Shown: positions 50,786 through 59,796, counted from the first letter of the stretch. The stretch is DNA of 59,796 bases from Cellulomonas hominis (GCF_901521055.1 NZ_CABEGA010000023.1:1-59796), one strand, 5' to 3'. The notes: generated from the letters alone by a model not told the origin. Translations and numbers: made by a program.

Positions 50786-52147
50786 GTGCGCGTGCCGCTG
50801 AGCCAGGACGGCCCGACGCCGGGCGCCGCGACACGGGAGGACACTGCTCCGGGCGGCTCCGCCGCCCCGGGCACGCCGGCCCGTGACGACCGCCTCCCCC
50901 TCCTCCCCGCCTCCCCGCTCGCGCGGGCCGGCCTGCTCGCGCTCCTCGCCGTCGTCGTCGCGCAGGCGGCCACGGCCGCGGTGATCCCGGCGGCCTCCCG
51001 GTCCCTCGGCCTGCCCGACTGGCAGGCGGGTGCGGTGACGTCCGCGTCGGCTGCGGTCGTCGTGCTCACCAGCCCGGCGTGGGGCCGGCGCGCCGGCGTG
51101 CGCGGGTCCCGCCGCGTCGTCCTGGTGGGCGTGCTCGGGGCCCTGCTCGGCACGGCGGGCGTCGCGGCGACGCTGGCGGCCGCCGACGTCCTCGACCCCG
51201 GGCCCGCCTGGGTGGCTTTGCTGCTGGCGCGCGGCGTGGTCTTGGGCACGGCCGTCGCCGCGGTCGGCCCGGCGGTCCAGGTGCAGCTCGTCGCGGTGTC
51301 CCGCTCCGAGGGCGACCGGGTGGCGTGGATCGCACGGGCCGGTGCCGTGCGCAGCGTGGCCACGATGGCCGGCGCCGGGCTCGCCGCGGCGCTGGGTGCC
51401 GTCGCGGCCGGCCTGCCGGTGCTCGCCGCGGCCGCGGTGCTGGCCGTCGCGGGCGTCGTCGCGCTGACCGCCGGGCGCCGGGACGCACGCCCGGCGGAGG
51501 ACGCCGGCCCCCCGGACGTCGACGCGCCGGCGGACCCCGACGGGCCGGCGGACCGCGCGCCCGTCCTGCCCGCATTCGCGACCCTGCGCCGGGCCGGCGT
51601 CCGCGCGGCGGTCCTGGCGTCCGCCGGCGTGTTCCTCGCGATGGCCCTCGTCCAGGGCAGCGTCGGGTTCCTCGCGCAGGACCGCTACGACCTGGCCGCC
51701 GGACCCGCCACCGCGCTCACCGGGGCGCTGCTGCTCGCCGCCGGGCTGGGCTCGCTGGTCGCCCAGGGGCTGCTGGTGCCGCGGCTCCGCTGGCGTCCGT
51801 GGCGGCTGGTCCGGTGGGGCGGCGCCGTCGTGGTCGCGGCGGTGGCGGTGTACGCGGTCCCGGTCCCCCGGCCCGTGCTGCTGGCCGTCGCGCTCGTGTT
51901 CGGCGTCGGCGTCGGGGCGGCGGCCGCCGGGTGCACCGCCGCCGCCTCCACGGCCGTCGGCGCCGCGGAGCAGGGCGAGGTCGCCGGGCTGGTGAACGCG
52001 GTCAACGCCCTGACCTTCGTCGTCGGGCCGGCGCTCGCGGCCGCCTCGTACGGCTGGCACCCCGTGGTGCCGGCGGCGCTCGCGCTCGCCGCGGGCTCGG
52101 CCGCGGTGCTCGTCCGCCCGGGAGCCGTGACGGGGCCGGCCGCGTGA
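50786..52147 (+). CDS. MFS transporter
   Basis: 453-residue major facilitator protein with about 12 helices, a 40-residue polar N-terminus and a proline/aspartate-rich central loop (about 230-255). The motif-A-like segment after TM2 is WGRRAGVRGSRRVVLVG; the second-half counterpart is weak. The layout resembles drug or metabolite exporters of the DHA1 type, substrate unknown. The GTG start at 50786 is followed by another in-frame GTG at 50792. Its stop overlaps the start of the LuxR gene by four bases. Confidence 0.85.
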   Translation: MRVPLSQDGPTPGAATREDTAPGGSAAPGTPARDDRLPLLPASPLARAGLLALLAVVVAQAATAAVIPAASRSLGLPDWQAGAVTSASAAVVVLTSPAWGRRAGVRGSRRVVLVGVLGALLGTAGVAATLAAADVLDPGPAWVALLLARGVVLGTAVAAVGPAVQVQLVAVSRSEGDRVAWIARAGAVRSVATMAGAGLAAALGAVAAGLPVLAAAAVLAVAGVVALTAGRRDARPAEDAGPPDVDAPADPDGPADRAPVLPAFATLRRAGVRAAVLASAGVFLAMALVQGSVGFLAQDRYDLAAGPATALTGALLLAAGLGSLVAQGLLVPRLRWRPWRLVRWGGAVVVAAVAVYAVPVPRPVLLAVALVFGVGVGAAAAGCTAAASTAVGAAEQGEVAGLVNAVNALTFVVGPALAAASYGWHPVVPAALALAAGSAAVLVRPGAVTGPAA

Positions 52148-54792
52148 CCGGGCCCACCACGACCGTGACCGACGCCGGCGCGGGGGCCGCGCCGCCCGCC
52201 CGTCCCGGTGTGCCCCGGGTGCCGTCCTGGTACGTGCCGCGGACGGCGGCGGCTGCGCGGCTGGACCCGGACGCCGCGCTCCAGGTGGTCCACGGCGCCG
52301 CGGGCTCCGGCAAGACCCTCCTGCTCGCGTCGTGGGCGCGCGAGGCGCTGCCGGCCGACCGCGCGGTCGTCTGGCTCGACGCCCGCACGGCGCCCTCCGG
52401 CGACGGGCTGTGGCCGCGGGTCCTGGAGGCGCTGGCCGACGCCGGCCTGCTCACCGGCGCCCGCGCGGACGAGGCCCGGGCGGCCGTCGTGGACGCGCTG
52501 CTCACGCTGGGCGCGCCGGTGCACGTGGTCGTCGACGGCTACGAGACGGTGTCGTCCACCGCCACGGACGAGGAGCTGGTGCACGTCCTGACGCGCGTCG
52601 ACCGGCTGCGCGTCGCCGTCGCCACGCGGCGGGACCCGGACCGGCTGCTCGCGGCCGCGGGCCTGGGCCTCGACGTCGCCGAGGTGCGGCCGGCGGACCT
52701 GCGCCTGGACCACGACGAGGTCGCGGCGGTGCTCGCGCGCGCCGGGCAGGACGGTGCCGCCGCGGCCCCGGTCCGCGCCGCCACCGACGGGATGGCCCTC
52801 GCGGTCCGCGCGCTGGCCATCGCGGGGACCCGGGGGACGCTCGACCTGGCGACCGCGCCGCGCGACCGGCTGGTGGCGGTCGCGGCCCAGGGAGTCGTCC
52901 TCGGCCTCGACGCCCCGGACGACGACGGCGGCTACCTCGCCGCCGCCCGCCGCGTCGCGGTCACGGAGTCCGTCACCCCCGCGCTGGCCGCCGTGCTGAC
53001 CGGCGCCCCCGCGGGCGACCTGCTCGCGCGCCTGGAGGCGGACGGGCTCGCGACGTGGCAGGACCGCAGCGGCGACGACGGCGCGGAGCCGGTGCTCACG
53101 CTCACCCCGGTGGTGCGGGCGGCCCTGCGCGCGGACCTCGAGCGGGCGGAGCCGGAGGCGGTCCCCGGGCTGCTCCGCGCGGTCGTGGCCTGGGGGCTGG
53201 CGGCCCGGCGGTTCTACCCGGCCCTGCACGCGGCGGCGGCGACGGGTGACCTGGACCTCGTGACGGCGACGGTCGTGCGCATCTGGGGCTCCGGTCAGGC
53301 GCGCGACGCGGTCGAGACCATCCGCGTGCTGGAGTCCCTGCCCCGGCAGGCGGTCGCCCGGCGCCCGCAGCTCGCGCTGCTGCTGGCGCTGCTGCACAAC
53401 ACCCGGGCGGAGCACCGCGTGCGGGCGCTGGAGTGGTTCGCCGTCGCGGCGGCCGCCGCCGTCTACCACCTGCCGCGCGCCACCACCGCCGAGCGCGTGG
53501 TGCTGCGCGCGGGCGAGAGCGTCGCGATGCGCCTGCTCGGGCGCGGGGCGCGGGCCCGGACCGCCGCGCTGGCGGCCCTCGACCACCTCGCGGCCGTGCC
53601 GCCCGGCGCCGACCCGGTCGTCGACGGCCTGCGGGGGCTGCTGCACCGCCAGCTCGGCGTGGCGCTCGTCGCGGCGGGCGACGTCGAGCGCGGGCTGGAG
53701 GTCGTCGAGGGCGCGCTCGCGCACGAGGAGTCCGGGGCCCTGGGCGTCTTCAGCACCTACAGCCTGCGGGCCGGGTTCCTCGCGGCGCAGGGCGACCTCG
53801 CCGCCGCCCGCGACGTCGCCGCGGTGGCCGGGCGCCTGGAGCCGCCGCCGACGCACGAGACGGCGTACCGGCGCTCCACCCTCGACCTCGCGCGCGTGCA
53901 CCTGGCGATCGAGGAGGGCCGGCTCGAGGACGCGCGGGAGGTGCTGGACGGGCTGGCCGGCGAGCTCCGGACGAACGAGTTCTGGCCCGCCTTCGCCGAG
54001 GCCCAGGCCGCGCTGGACCTGCTCGCCGGGCGCCCCGTGCCGGGCGAGGAGGTGCTGGTGCAGGCGCTGCGGCGCGGCCGCCGGGCGCCGGTGACCGCCG
54101 CGTGGCGTGCCCGGCTCGCCGCCGCGCGCGCCGTGCTCGCGCTGAGCGGCGGGCAGGCCGAACGCGGGCTGGCGCTCGTCGAGTCGGTGCCCGTGACGCA
54201 CCCCGCCGCCCGGGTGGCGCGGGGGCGGCTCCTGCTGTCGACGGGGCGCCGCGACGAGGCGCGGGCCCTGCTCGCGGGACCGGACCTGCCCGACGAGGGG
54301 CCGCGCCTGCGGGCCGCGCGGCGGTTCCTGCTCGCGGCCGCCTCGGTGCCGGTGCCGGCCGCGGTGCCCGCCGACAGCGGGGACGGGAGCCTCACGAGCC
54401 CGCGCGGCGCCGTCGCCGCGCGGGCGCTGCACGAGGCCGCGGCGATCGGCGGCGGCGGCGGCTCCCGCACGGGGTGGGCGCTGGTGAGCCCGGCCGAGCG
54501 TGCGGAGCTCGTCCGGCTCGCCGCAGGGGACCCGGTGCTCGGCCCGTTCCTCGACGGGCTCGCGGACCTGCCGGCCCCCGTGCCCGACGACCCGGGCGGC
54601 GTCGGCCTCAGCGAGCGGGAGCTCGTGGTGCTCCGGCACCTGGCCGACGGCACGGAGCTCGCCGAGGTCGCCGCGCGGCTCCAGGTCTCGCACAACACGG
54701 TGAAGACCCAGGTGCGGACCGCCTACCGCAAGCTGGGGGTGCGCCGGCGCGCGGACGCGGTCGCCCGCGCGCGGGAGCTCGGGCTGCTCTGA
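52144..54792 (+). CDS. MalT-type large LuxR-family ATP-binding regulator
   Basis: 882-residue regulator of the LAL/MalT class. Walker A GAAGSGKT (51-58), a STAND-type NTPase domain to about 380, TPR-like helical repeats (about 380-790) and a C-terminal LuxR HTH (about 818-880: SERELVVLRHLADGTELAEV, then SHNTVKTQVRTAYRKLGV). Binding of ATP and an effector is expected to drive oligomerisation and activation. It is translationally coupled to the MFS gene, suggesting it controls or senses what that carrier moves. The GTG start lies within the MFS stop (GTGA). Confidence 0.9.
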   Translation: MTGPTTTVTDAGAGAAPPARPGVPRVPSWYVPRTAAAARLDPDAALQVVHGAAGSGKTLLLASWAREALPADRAVVWLDARTAPSGDGLWPRVLEALADAGLLTGARADEARAAVVDALLTLGAPVHVVVDGYETVSSTATDEELVHVLTRVDRLRVAVATRRDPDRLLAAAGLGLDVAEVRPADLRLDHDEVAAVLARAGQDGAAAAPVRAATDGMALAVRALAIAGTRGTLDLATAPRDRLVAVAAQGVVLGLDAPDDDGGYLAAARRVAVTESVTPALAAVLTGAPAGDLLARLEADGLATWQDRSGDDGAEPVLTLTPVVRAALRADLERAEPEAVPGLLRAVVAWGLAARRFYPALHAAAATGDLDLVTATVVRIWGSGQARDAVETIRVLESLPRQAVARRPQLALLLALLHNTRAEHRVRALEWFAVAAAAAVYHLPRATTAERVVLRAGESVAMRLLGRGARARTAALAALDHLAAVPPGADPVVDGLRGLLHRQLGVALVAAGDVERGLEVVEGALAHEESGALGVFSTYSLRAGFLAAQGDLAAARDVAAVAGRLEPPPTHETAYRRSTLDLARVHLAIEEGRLEDAREVLDGLAGELRTNEFWPAFAEAQAALDLLAGRPVPGEEVLVQALRRGRRAPVTAAWRARLAAARAVLALSGGQAERGLALVESVPVTHPAARVARGRLLLSTGRRDEARALLAGPDLPDEGPRLRAARRFLLAAASVPVPAAVPADSGDGSLTSPRGAVAARALHEAAAIGGGGGSRTGWALVSPAERAELVRLAAGDPVLGPFLDGLADLPAPVPDDPGGVGLSERELVVLRHLADGTELAEVAARLQVSHNTVKTQVRTAYRKLGVRRRADAVARARELGLL

Positions 54793-54835
54793 GCGGCCCG
54801 CCCGAGCCGCCGCCGCGCCCCGCCGGCGACCCGGC

Positions 54836-56371
54836 TCAGACGGCCAGCACCTGCCCCTGGGCGCGGAGCGCGTCCTGCAGGGCCGCGACGTCCACCGCCT
54901 GCACGTCCCGCCCCGACGCGACGGCGTGCGCGGCCGCGAGCCCCGCCGCGTGCCCGAGCATCTGGTACTGCGGCTCCATCCGGACGGACGAGAACGCCAC
55001 GTGCGACGCCGACACGCACACGGGCACCAGCAGGTTGCGGCAGTCCTCCCACCGTGGGACCAGCGCCCGGTACGGGACCGGGTACGGCGGCACCGGCACC
55101 GAGAGGTACCCCTCCGTCACGACCATGCCGACGGGCCGCGGGTGCTCGTGCACCCAGCGCCACGTCCGCTGCACCTCCCGCACGTCCAGGTGGTACGAGC
55201 CCATCGCGACCACGTCGTGCCACCGCGCGGGGCGCCGCAGGTCGTGCTCGGTCAGCACGACCTCCCCGACCATGCGGCGGGCCTCGCGGACGTAGAGCTG
55301 GTGCGGCAGGTGCCCGGTGTCGGCGAACTCGTCGGCGGGCAGCCCCCAGCGCGCGAGCTCCCGGCGCACCGGGGCCGGGACCGCGGGGTCGTGGGTGAGG
55401 AACCAGAGGAAGTCCTGCGCGTGGTGCAGGTGGTGCAGCCGGATCTCCTCGCGCCGGTCCGGGCTCGCGGTCGGGTACTCCCACGCGGAGCCGTCCAGCA
55501 CGCTCAGCGAGAACGGCCCCAGGGAGTTCCCGTCGGCCTTGCCGCCCGGCAGGTTCGGCTCGAGCCCGAGCAGCCGCCCGGCCTCCGGCACCCGCCCCTC
55601 CCGCTCCCAGTGGCGGAACAGGCGCCGCCCCAGCTCCCAGTACGCGTCGTCGTACCCGGCGCGCCGCTCGACCGGGACCCGGTCCGGCGCGGTGGTCAGG
55701 CACAGGCGGTACCCGTAGGACATGACGCCGCCGTCCCCCGAGCCGACCGGCGCGAGCGGCCGGTCCCGGACCTGCGGGAGCACCGCGCCCGGGACCTCCC
55801 CCGTCGGGTCGTCCGCGAACGGCGACACCCAGCCCGGGAACGCGTGCCGGCCCGGGACGGGCTCCCGGCGGCCGGCCAGCGACTCGCCGTGCAGCGACCG
55901 GTCCTCGCGCCCGACCGCGAACGGGACGCCCGCGAGCGCCAGCAGGTCCCCCTCGTAGGTCCCGTCGACGAAGACCCCGCCGGACCAGCGCCGCCCGTCG
56001 GCGGTCGTGACGGACCGGATCGCGCCGTCCACGACCTCGGCGGACCGCACCGCCGCGCCGTGCTCCACCCGGATCCGCGGGTGGTCGAGCCAGCGCCGGA
56101 AGACGGCCTCCGCGACGTGCGGCTCCGGGCCGGCCCACGTCCCGACCGCGACCCCGTAGTGCGCAGCGACGTCCGCACGGAACCGGGCCGCCATGCCGCC
56201 GAGGACGCGGACGTCGCCGACGTCCGTGTAGCCGAGCCCGCCGGACGTCATGCCGCCGACGTGCTGCCCGGGCTCGAGCAGCACGACCGACACCCCCGCC
56301 TCCGCCGCCGCGACGGCCGCGCAGACGCCCGCGGAGGTCGCACCGACGACGACGACCTCGGCGTCGGTCAC
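54836..56371 (-). CDS. FAD-dependent oxidoreductase (FAD_oxidored family)
   Basis: 511-residue flavoprotein. The Rossmann FAD motif VVVGATSAGVCAAVAAAEAG is at the N-terminus, followed by GGMTSGGLGYTDVG, FVDGTYEGDLLALAGVPFAVGRE, and a C-terminal part with HVAFSSVRMEPQYQMLGHAAG, where the family closes the FAD site. The family (pfam12831 type) often sits beside glycoside hydrolases; its reaction is unknown, and sugar oxidation is the inference. GTG start overlaps the upstream glycosidase stop by four bases. Last gene of the GH1 operon. Confidence 0.88.
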   Translation of the reverse strand: MTDAEVVVVGATSAGVCAAVAAAEAGVSVVLLEPGQHVGGMTSGGLGYTDVGDVRVLGGMAARFRADVAAHYGVAVGTWAGPEPHVAEAVFRRWLDHPRIRVEHGAAVRSAEVVDGAIRSVTTADGRRWSGGVFVDGTYEGDLLALAGVPFAVGREDRSLHGESLAGRREPVPGRHAFPGWVSPFADDPTGEVPGAVLPQVRDRPLAPVGSGDGGVMSYGYRLCLTTAPDRVPVERRAGYDDAYWELGRRLFRHWEREGRVPEAGRLLGLEPNLPGGKADGNSLGPFSLSVLDGSAWEYPTASPDRREEIRLHHLHHAQDFLWFLTHDPAVPAPVRRELARWGLPADEFADTGHLPHQLYVREARRMVGEVVLTEHDLRRPARWHDVVAMGSYHLDVREVQRTWRWVHEHPRPVGMVVTEGYLSVPVPPYPVPYRALVPRWEDCRNLLVPVCVSASHVAFSSVRMEPQYQMLGHAAGLAAAHAVASGRDVQAVDVAALQDALRAQGQVLAV

Positions 56372-58266
56372 CGCCCGGCCCCCGCGGCACCGGGCAGGGC
56401 GCCCGACGCGAGCGCCGCCCGGTACGCCCGCCACCCGTCCGCCACCAGCGCGAGGTCGGCGGGCGTCAGCGGCTCCCCCGACCGGTCGACGCGCTCGGCG
56501 TAGTACAGCGCCGGCACCCCGCCCTCGGCCTGCGCGGCGACGTAGTCCCGCCACTGCGCGACGTCGAGCATCGGCCACTGGTCGGTGTCGACCAGGTGGC
56601 CGGGCAGCGCGGCGCGGGCGATCGACCGGCGGACCCGCATCTGGTCGGCGAGCGGGACGACGGCCGCGTCGGTGTCCCGCTCCAGCACGTCGTTCAGCCG
56701 GACCATGTCGCACACGTCCGCGAACGCCGGGTGCGGGGTGTGCGTCACCACCAGCGCGTCCGGCTTGGCGGCCTTCGCGGCGCGGTACAGGTCGTGCAGC
56801 AGCGCGTGCAGCGCCGCGACGCCCCACGGGCCCTCGACCTCCGTCGCACCGTGCCGACGCACGGCGTGCCCGGCGGGTGACCGCTGCGTGAAGTCCACCT
56901 TGAACCCGTCCGCGTCGATGCCGTCCGGCCCCAGCAGGTGCGCGACCGTGCGGCGCACCCGCTCCCGGTACGCCGGGCGGGCGGGGTCGACCGCCACCGG
57001 GCGCCCACCCGCGTCGACCAGGCACTCGTCGACGGGCAGCCCCTCCGGGTCCCAGGCCTTCCACCACAGCAGCACGCGCTGCCCCGCCGCGTGCCGGGCG
57101 GCGACCCACGCGCGCAGGTCCGGCCAGCGCCCGGTGTCGACCTCGCCTGTGCCGTACGCCGCCTGCCACTTGTCGTCGATCACGACCGTCCCGGGCACGA
57201 CGTCGTGGGCGGCGAGGTGGTCGAGCAGCTCGTCGTACACGTCCTGCCGGGCGAGGTCCGGGGCGATCGGCAGGCCGGGCGGCACGACGGCGGGCCCGAG
57301 GTCCTGCAGGTAGTAGGGGTGGGCGGCGGGCTCCCCGGGCAGCGGCGCGCGGGCGCACTGGGCGCCCCACCCGCAGAAGACCGGCTCCGACCACCAGGCG
57401 GCCCGGGGCTCCACCGGGCCCTCCGGCGCGCCCGCGGCGACCAGGTCGGCCCGGTGGTCCGCGAGCGCCCGCCACGGGTCGGCGGCGGGACGCAGCACCA
57501 CCGTGGGGCTGCGCCACGCCCCCGCGACCGTGGTGTGGGCGTCGTGGTCGAGCTCCAGCAGGAACCCGCCGTCCAGCGGCTGGTACCGCAGCTCGGTGAG
57601 CCGCAGGTCCGTCACGGGGGCGACCAGCCCGACGGCGAGCCAGGCGCCGCCGGGGACGTCCAGCGCCGACGCTGACCGCTCGCGGCCGAGCACCAGGCAC
57701 AGCGGCGGCGGCGAGAAGACCGCGTGCAGCCGGCCGGGCGACGCGTCCCCGAGCACGCCGAGGGACGCCGGGGACGCCGCGGGCCGGACCAGGTGCACCG
57801 GCTCGGTGGGTGTCGGCACGAACACCGACGCGAACTCCGTCGACGACCGGAACGTCCCGCCGGCGCCGTTGTCCAGCACCGCCCGGCCCCCGAGCAGCCG
57901 CACGTCGGTCAGCACGCCGTCGCCCGCGACGTCGACCACCATCTCCAGCCGGTCGGGCAGGCACCGCAGCGTGACGCGGCGGCGGCGCCAGGCGGTGCTC
58001 GTCACGTCCAGCCGCACCTCCGCCGCGTCGACCTCCGCCGGCTCCGACCCGACCGCGGTGCCGTCCGGCCGGTGCACCGTCGGGACGCCGACGTCGAGCG
58101 ACTCGTCCGCCACCCCGACGCGGTCCACCGACGCGAGCAGGCTGAGGTGCGACCAGATCCGCCCGTCGGGGTCCGCGAGCACCGCGCGCGGCGGGTTGGC
58201 CCGGACCTGCACCACGTAGGTGTCGGCGACGACGGTGTGGGTGCCGGGTCCGGCGGTGATGCGCAT
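56368..58266 (-). CDS. GH36/GH31-like TIM-barrel glycoside hydrolase
   Basis: 632 residues, no signal peptide. An N-terminal beta-sandwich (about 1-285) is followed by a TIM barrel with VVIDDKWQAAYG (about 361-372), LLWWKAWDPEG, and DGFKVDFTQRSP with the probable nucleophile Asp458, as in clan GH-D alpha-galactosidase-like enzymes. THTPHPAFADVCDMVRLND supplies further acidic candidates. The specificity cannot be read; an alpha-galactoside or alpha-glucoside is plausible. ATG with GAGGAA upstream. It lies 45 bases downstream of GH1. Confidence 0.8.
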   Translation of the reverse strand: MRITAGPGTHTVVADTYVVQVRANPPRAVLADPDGRIWSHLSLLASVDRVGVADESLDVGVPTVHRPDGTAVGSEPAEVDAAEVRLDVTSTAWRRRRVTLRCLPDRLEMVVDVAGDGVLTDVRLLGGRAVLDNGAGGTFRSSTEFASVFVPTPTEPVHLVRPAASPASLGVLGDASPGRLHAVFSPPPLCLVLGRERSASALDVPGGAWLAVGLVAPVTDLRLTELRYQPLDGGFLLELDHDAHTTVAGAWRSPTVVLRPAADPWRALADHRADLVAAGAPEGPVEPRAAWWSEPVFCGWGAQCARAPLPGEPAAHPYYLQDLGPAVVPPGLPIAPDLARQDVYDELLDHLAAHDVVPGTVVIDDKWQAAYGTGEVDTGRWPDLRAWVAARHAAGQRVLLWWKAWDPEGLPVDECLVDAGGRPVAVDPARPAYRERVRRTVAHLLGPDGIDADGFKVDFTQRSPAGHAVRRHGATEVEGPWGVAALHALLHDLYRAAKAAKPDALVVTHTPHPAFADVCDMVRLNDVLERDTDAAVVPLADQMRVRRSIARAALPGHLVDTDQWPMLDVAQWRDYVAAQAEGGVPALYYAERVDRSGEPLTPADLALVADGWRAYRAALASGALPGAAGAGR

Positions 58267-58311
58267 GGTTCCTCGGGGGTCGTGTCGGTTCGAAGGTGGG
58301 GCGGCCGGCGC

Positions 58312-59703
58312 TCAGCCGAAGGGGGCGATGCCGGGCAGCGCGTCGGGCAGCGTCCCGGTGCGGGCGATCCCGGCGTACACGCGCCCGGAGTCCTTCACGG
58401 TGCGCCGCCCGGTCGCGTAGTCGACGTGCACCAGCCCGAACCGCGGCCGGTAGCCCAGCGACCACTCGAAGTTGTCGAGCAGCGACCAGTGCAGGTACCC
58501 GATCACGGGCGCGCCGCCGTCGATCGCCTCGTGCACGGCGCGCAGGTGGCCGAGCAGCAGCTCGGTGCGCCGCACGTCGTGCACCCGGCCGTCGTGGGTG
58601 GGCGCGTCGCCGAACACGCCGCCGTTCTCGGTGATCATCAGCGGCGTGCCGGGGTGGTCGCGGTGCAGCCGCAGCAGCAGGTCGCGCAGGGCGTCCGGGA
58701 CGATCTCCCAGCCCTCGTCGGTGCGCGGGACGTCGCGGCCCGGGCCGACCACCTGCCACGGGAACGGGCGGTCCGGCCCCGCGGGGGCCGCCGCCATGAC
58801 GCGGCGCGTGTAGTAGTTGATGCCCAGGAAGTCCTGCCGGCCGCCGATCCGGTCCTCGTCGCCGTCGCGGACCACGTCGTCCAGCGAGGCCCCGAGCGCC
58901 CGCTCGTAGTGCGCCCGCGTGTCGGCCGGGTACCCGCGGCCCGCGAGCGGGTCCAGGTACCAGCGGTTCACGTACCCGTCGGAGCCCCACGCGGCGGCCG
59001 CGTCCTCGTCCGAGTCCGTCGCGGGGTCGCACGGGAACAGGCTGAGCGCGCAGCCGGTGCGGGCGCCGGGCACCCGGGCGTGGATCGCGTCGGCGGCGGC
59101 CCCGTGGCCGAGCAGCACGTGGTGCCCGGCCCGGACGGACGCCGCGAGGTCCGCGACCCCCGGGGCGTGCAGGCCGAGCTGGTAGCCGAGCAGCTGGACG
59201 ATCCACGGCTCGTTCTGCGTGATCCACCACCGCACCCGGTCGCCGAGGCGCTCCGCCACCGCGTCGGCGTACTCGGCGAACGCGTCGACGCTGCCGCGCC
59301 CGGCCCACCCGCCGTCGGCCATGAGCGCCTGCGGCATGTCCCAGTGGTTCAGGGTGAGGACCGGCTCGACCCCGCGGTCCAGGAGGGCCTCGACGAACCG
59401 CTCGTAGTGGTCCAGGCCGCGGCTCTCGACGCGTCCCCGCCCCTCGGGCACCACCCGCGACCACGCCACGGAGAACCGGTAGGCCCGCAGCCCGAGCTCC
59501 TCGACCAGGTCGACGTCATCGCGCCACCGCCGGTAGGAGTCGCACGCGCGCGAGCCGTCGCCGCCGCCCTCGACCGCTCCCGGGCGCGCGGCGAACTCCT
59601 CCCAGACCGACCGGCCGCGGCCGTCGGCGTCGAGGCTGCCCTCGATCTGGTAGGCGGACGTGGCGGCGCCCCACAGGAAGTCGGGCGGGAACGTGACGGT
59701 CAC
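58312..59703 (-). CDS. bglA: GH1 beta-glucosidase
   Basis: 463-residue family 1 glycosidase, full length. N-terminal FPPDFLWGAATSAYQIEG, acid/base Glu165 in TQNEP, nucleophile Glu359 in ITENGG, and the aglycone-site stretch WSLLDNFEWSLGY. No signal peptide; it hydrolyses imported cellobiose or aryl-beta-glucosides in the cytoplasm. GTG start with GGAGG ten bases upstream. Its promoter is lost, because adapter sequence begins 15 bases upstream of the start. Confidence 0.95.
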   Translation of the reverse strand: MTVTFPPDFLWGAATSAYQIEGSLDADGRGRSVWEEFAARPGAVEGGGDGSRACDSYRRWRDDVDLVEELGLRAYRFSVAWSRVVPEGRGRVESRGLDHYERFVEALLDRGVEPVLTLNHWDMPQALMADGGWAGRGSVDAFAEYADAVAERLGDRVRWWITQNEPWIVQLLGYQLGLHAPGVADLAASVRAGHHVLLGHGAAADAIHARVPGARTGCALSLFPCDPATDSDEDAAAAWGSDGYVNRWYLDPLAGRGYPADTRAHYERALGASLDDVVRDGDEDRIGGRQDFLGINYYTRRVMAAAPAGPDRPFPWQVVGPGRDVPRTDEGWEIVPDALRDLLLRLHRDHPGTPLMITENGGVFGDAPTHDGRVHDVRRTELLLGHLRAVHEAIDGGAPVIGYLHWSLLDNFEWSLGYRPRFGLVHVDYATGRRTVKDSGRVYAGIARTGTLPDALPGIAPFG

Positions 59704-59717
59704 GGGTGCAGCCCCTC

Positions 59718-59750
59718 CTGCCTCTTATACACACCTGACGCTGCCGACGA
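59718..59750 (+). other. Illumina Nextera transposon adapter contamination
   Basis: 33 bases matching the end of the Nextera read adapter (CTGTCTCTTATACACATCT followed by GACGCTGCCGACGA) with two T-to-C differences. This is library sequence, not genome. The following 46 bases (59751-59796) show no gene or recognisable adapter index and should be treated as unreliable. Confidence 0.95.
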
Positions 59751-59796
59751 AGGCCCGGGGGGCGCCCCCGCCGCGCTCCGCGTCCGTCGCACAGAG

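Noticed and set aside
59516..59734. 72-residue minus-strand frame starting at the contig end
   Set aside because: Its start lies in Nextera adapter sequence and the rest is antisense frame noise within the GH1 gene.

Overview
The window looks like one complete draft-assembly contig from a very GC-rich, Cellulomonas-like actinobacterium (order Micrococcales). The evidence is about 73-75% GC by eye, many GTG starts, GGAGG ribosome sites, chains of 4-base GTGA/ATGA gene overlaps, three carbohydrate ABC permease pairs without their own ATPase, three LacI/IclR sugar regulators and several glycoside hydrolases. Both ends are artefactual. Bases 1-156 encode an internal piece of NuoB that breaks off just before an unrelated permease gene. 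Bases 59718-59750 match the Illumina Nextera adapter at 31 of 33 positions, so the last ~80 bases are not trustworthy genome.

Layout. 0.2-4.8 kb: an alpha-glucoside-type ABC transporter (two permeases and a lipoprotein binding protein) behind its LacI regulator, with LacI-type operators and a strong intercistronic hairpin. 4.8-28.8 kb: mostly housekeeping and conserved actinobacterial genes: a HAD phosphatase coupled to serS, a lipid kinase, pheA, a large alkaline-phosphatase-like membrane protein overlapping tail to tail a CHASE-like/PAS/GGDEF/EAL protein, a LytR_C protein, a uracil permease, a GT87 enzyme, an LLM oxidoreductase, DUF1684, an ElaA-type GNAT, an Nei/Fpg glycosylase, a DHFR-like reductase and an SNF2 helicase. 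Directly after the helicase sits a two-gene CMD/ECF41 sigma cassette. It is bracketed by duplicated copies of the helicase 3' end plus a conserved hairpin.

29-38 kb: an amino sugar and D-amino-acid salvage locus. A very compact minus-strand operon (binding protein, two permeases, IclR, GH20 hexosaminidase, D-aminoacylase, RidA) converges on a PLP D-amino-acid deaminase. 38.3-40.5 kb: a proline- and acid-rich membrane protein, tRNA-Ser(CGA) and a sirtuin. 40.7-49.9 kb: what I read as one LacI regulon spread over three transcription units: an orphan permease pair; a (alpha/alpha)6 glycosidase-like protein with a GmhA-like SIS isomerase and a ROK kinase; and a tandem double metallo-beta-lactamase-fold protein with the LacI repressor. 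Four sites fitting TGGNAWCGWKNCCA link them (one site has a single further mismatch). 49.9-50.8 kb: a FitA/VapC toxin-antitoxin module bracketed by 31-bp direct repeats. 50.8-59.7 kb: an MFS transporter coupled to a MalT-type LuxR regulator, then an operon of GH1 beta-glucosidase, a GH36/GH31-like glycosidase and an FAD oxidoreductase.

The most interesting points are the two cassettes bracketed by direct repeats (CMD/ECF41 and the TA module), the LacI regulon around the double-MBL protein and the GmhA-like isomerase, and the D-amino-acid/hexosamine salvage operon. No transposase, integrase, rRNA or CRISPR array was seen. The only gene-free stretch over 300 bases is 46590-46947, which holds a promoter, two operators and a terminator.
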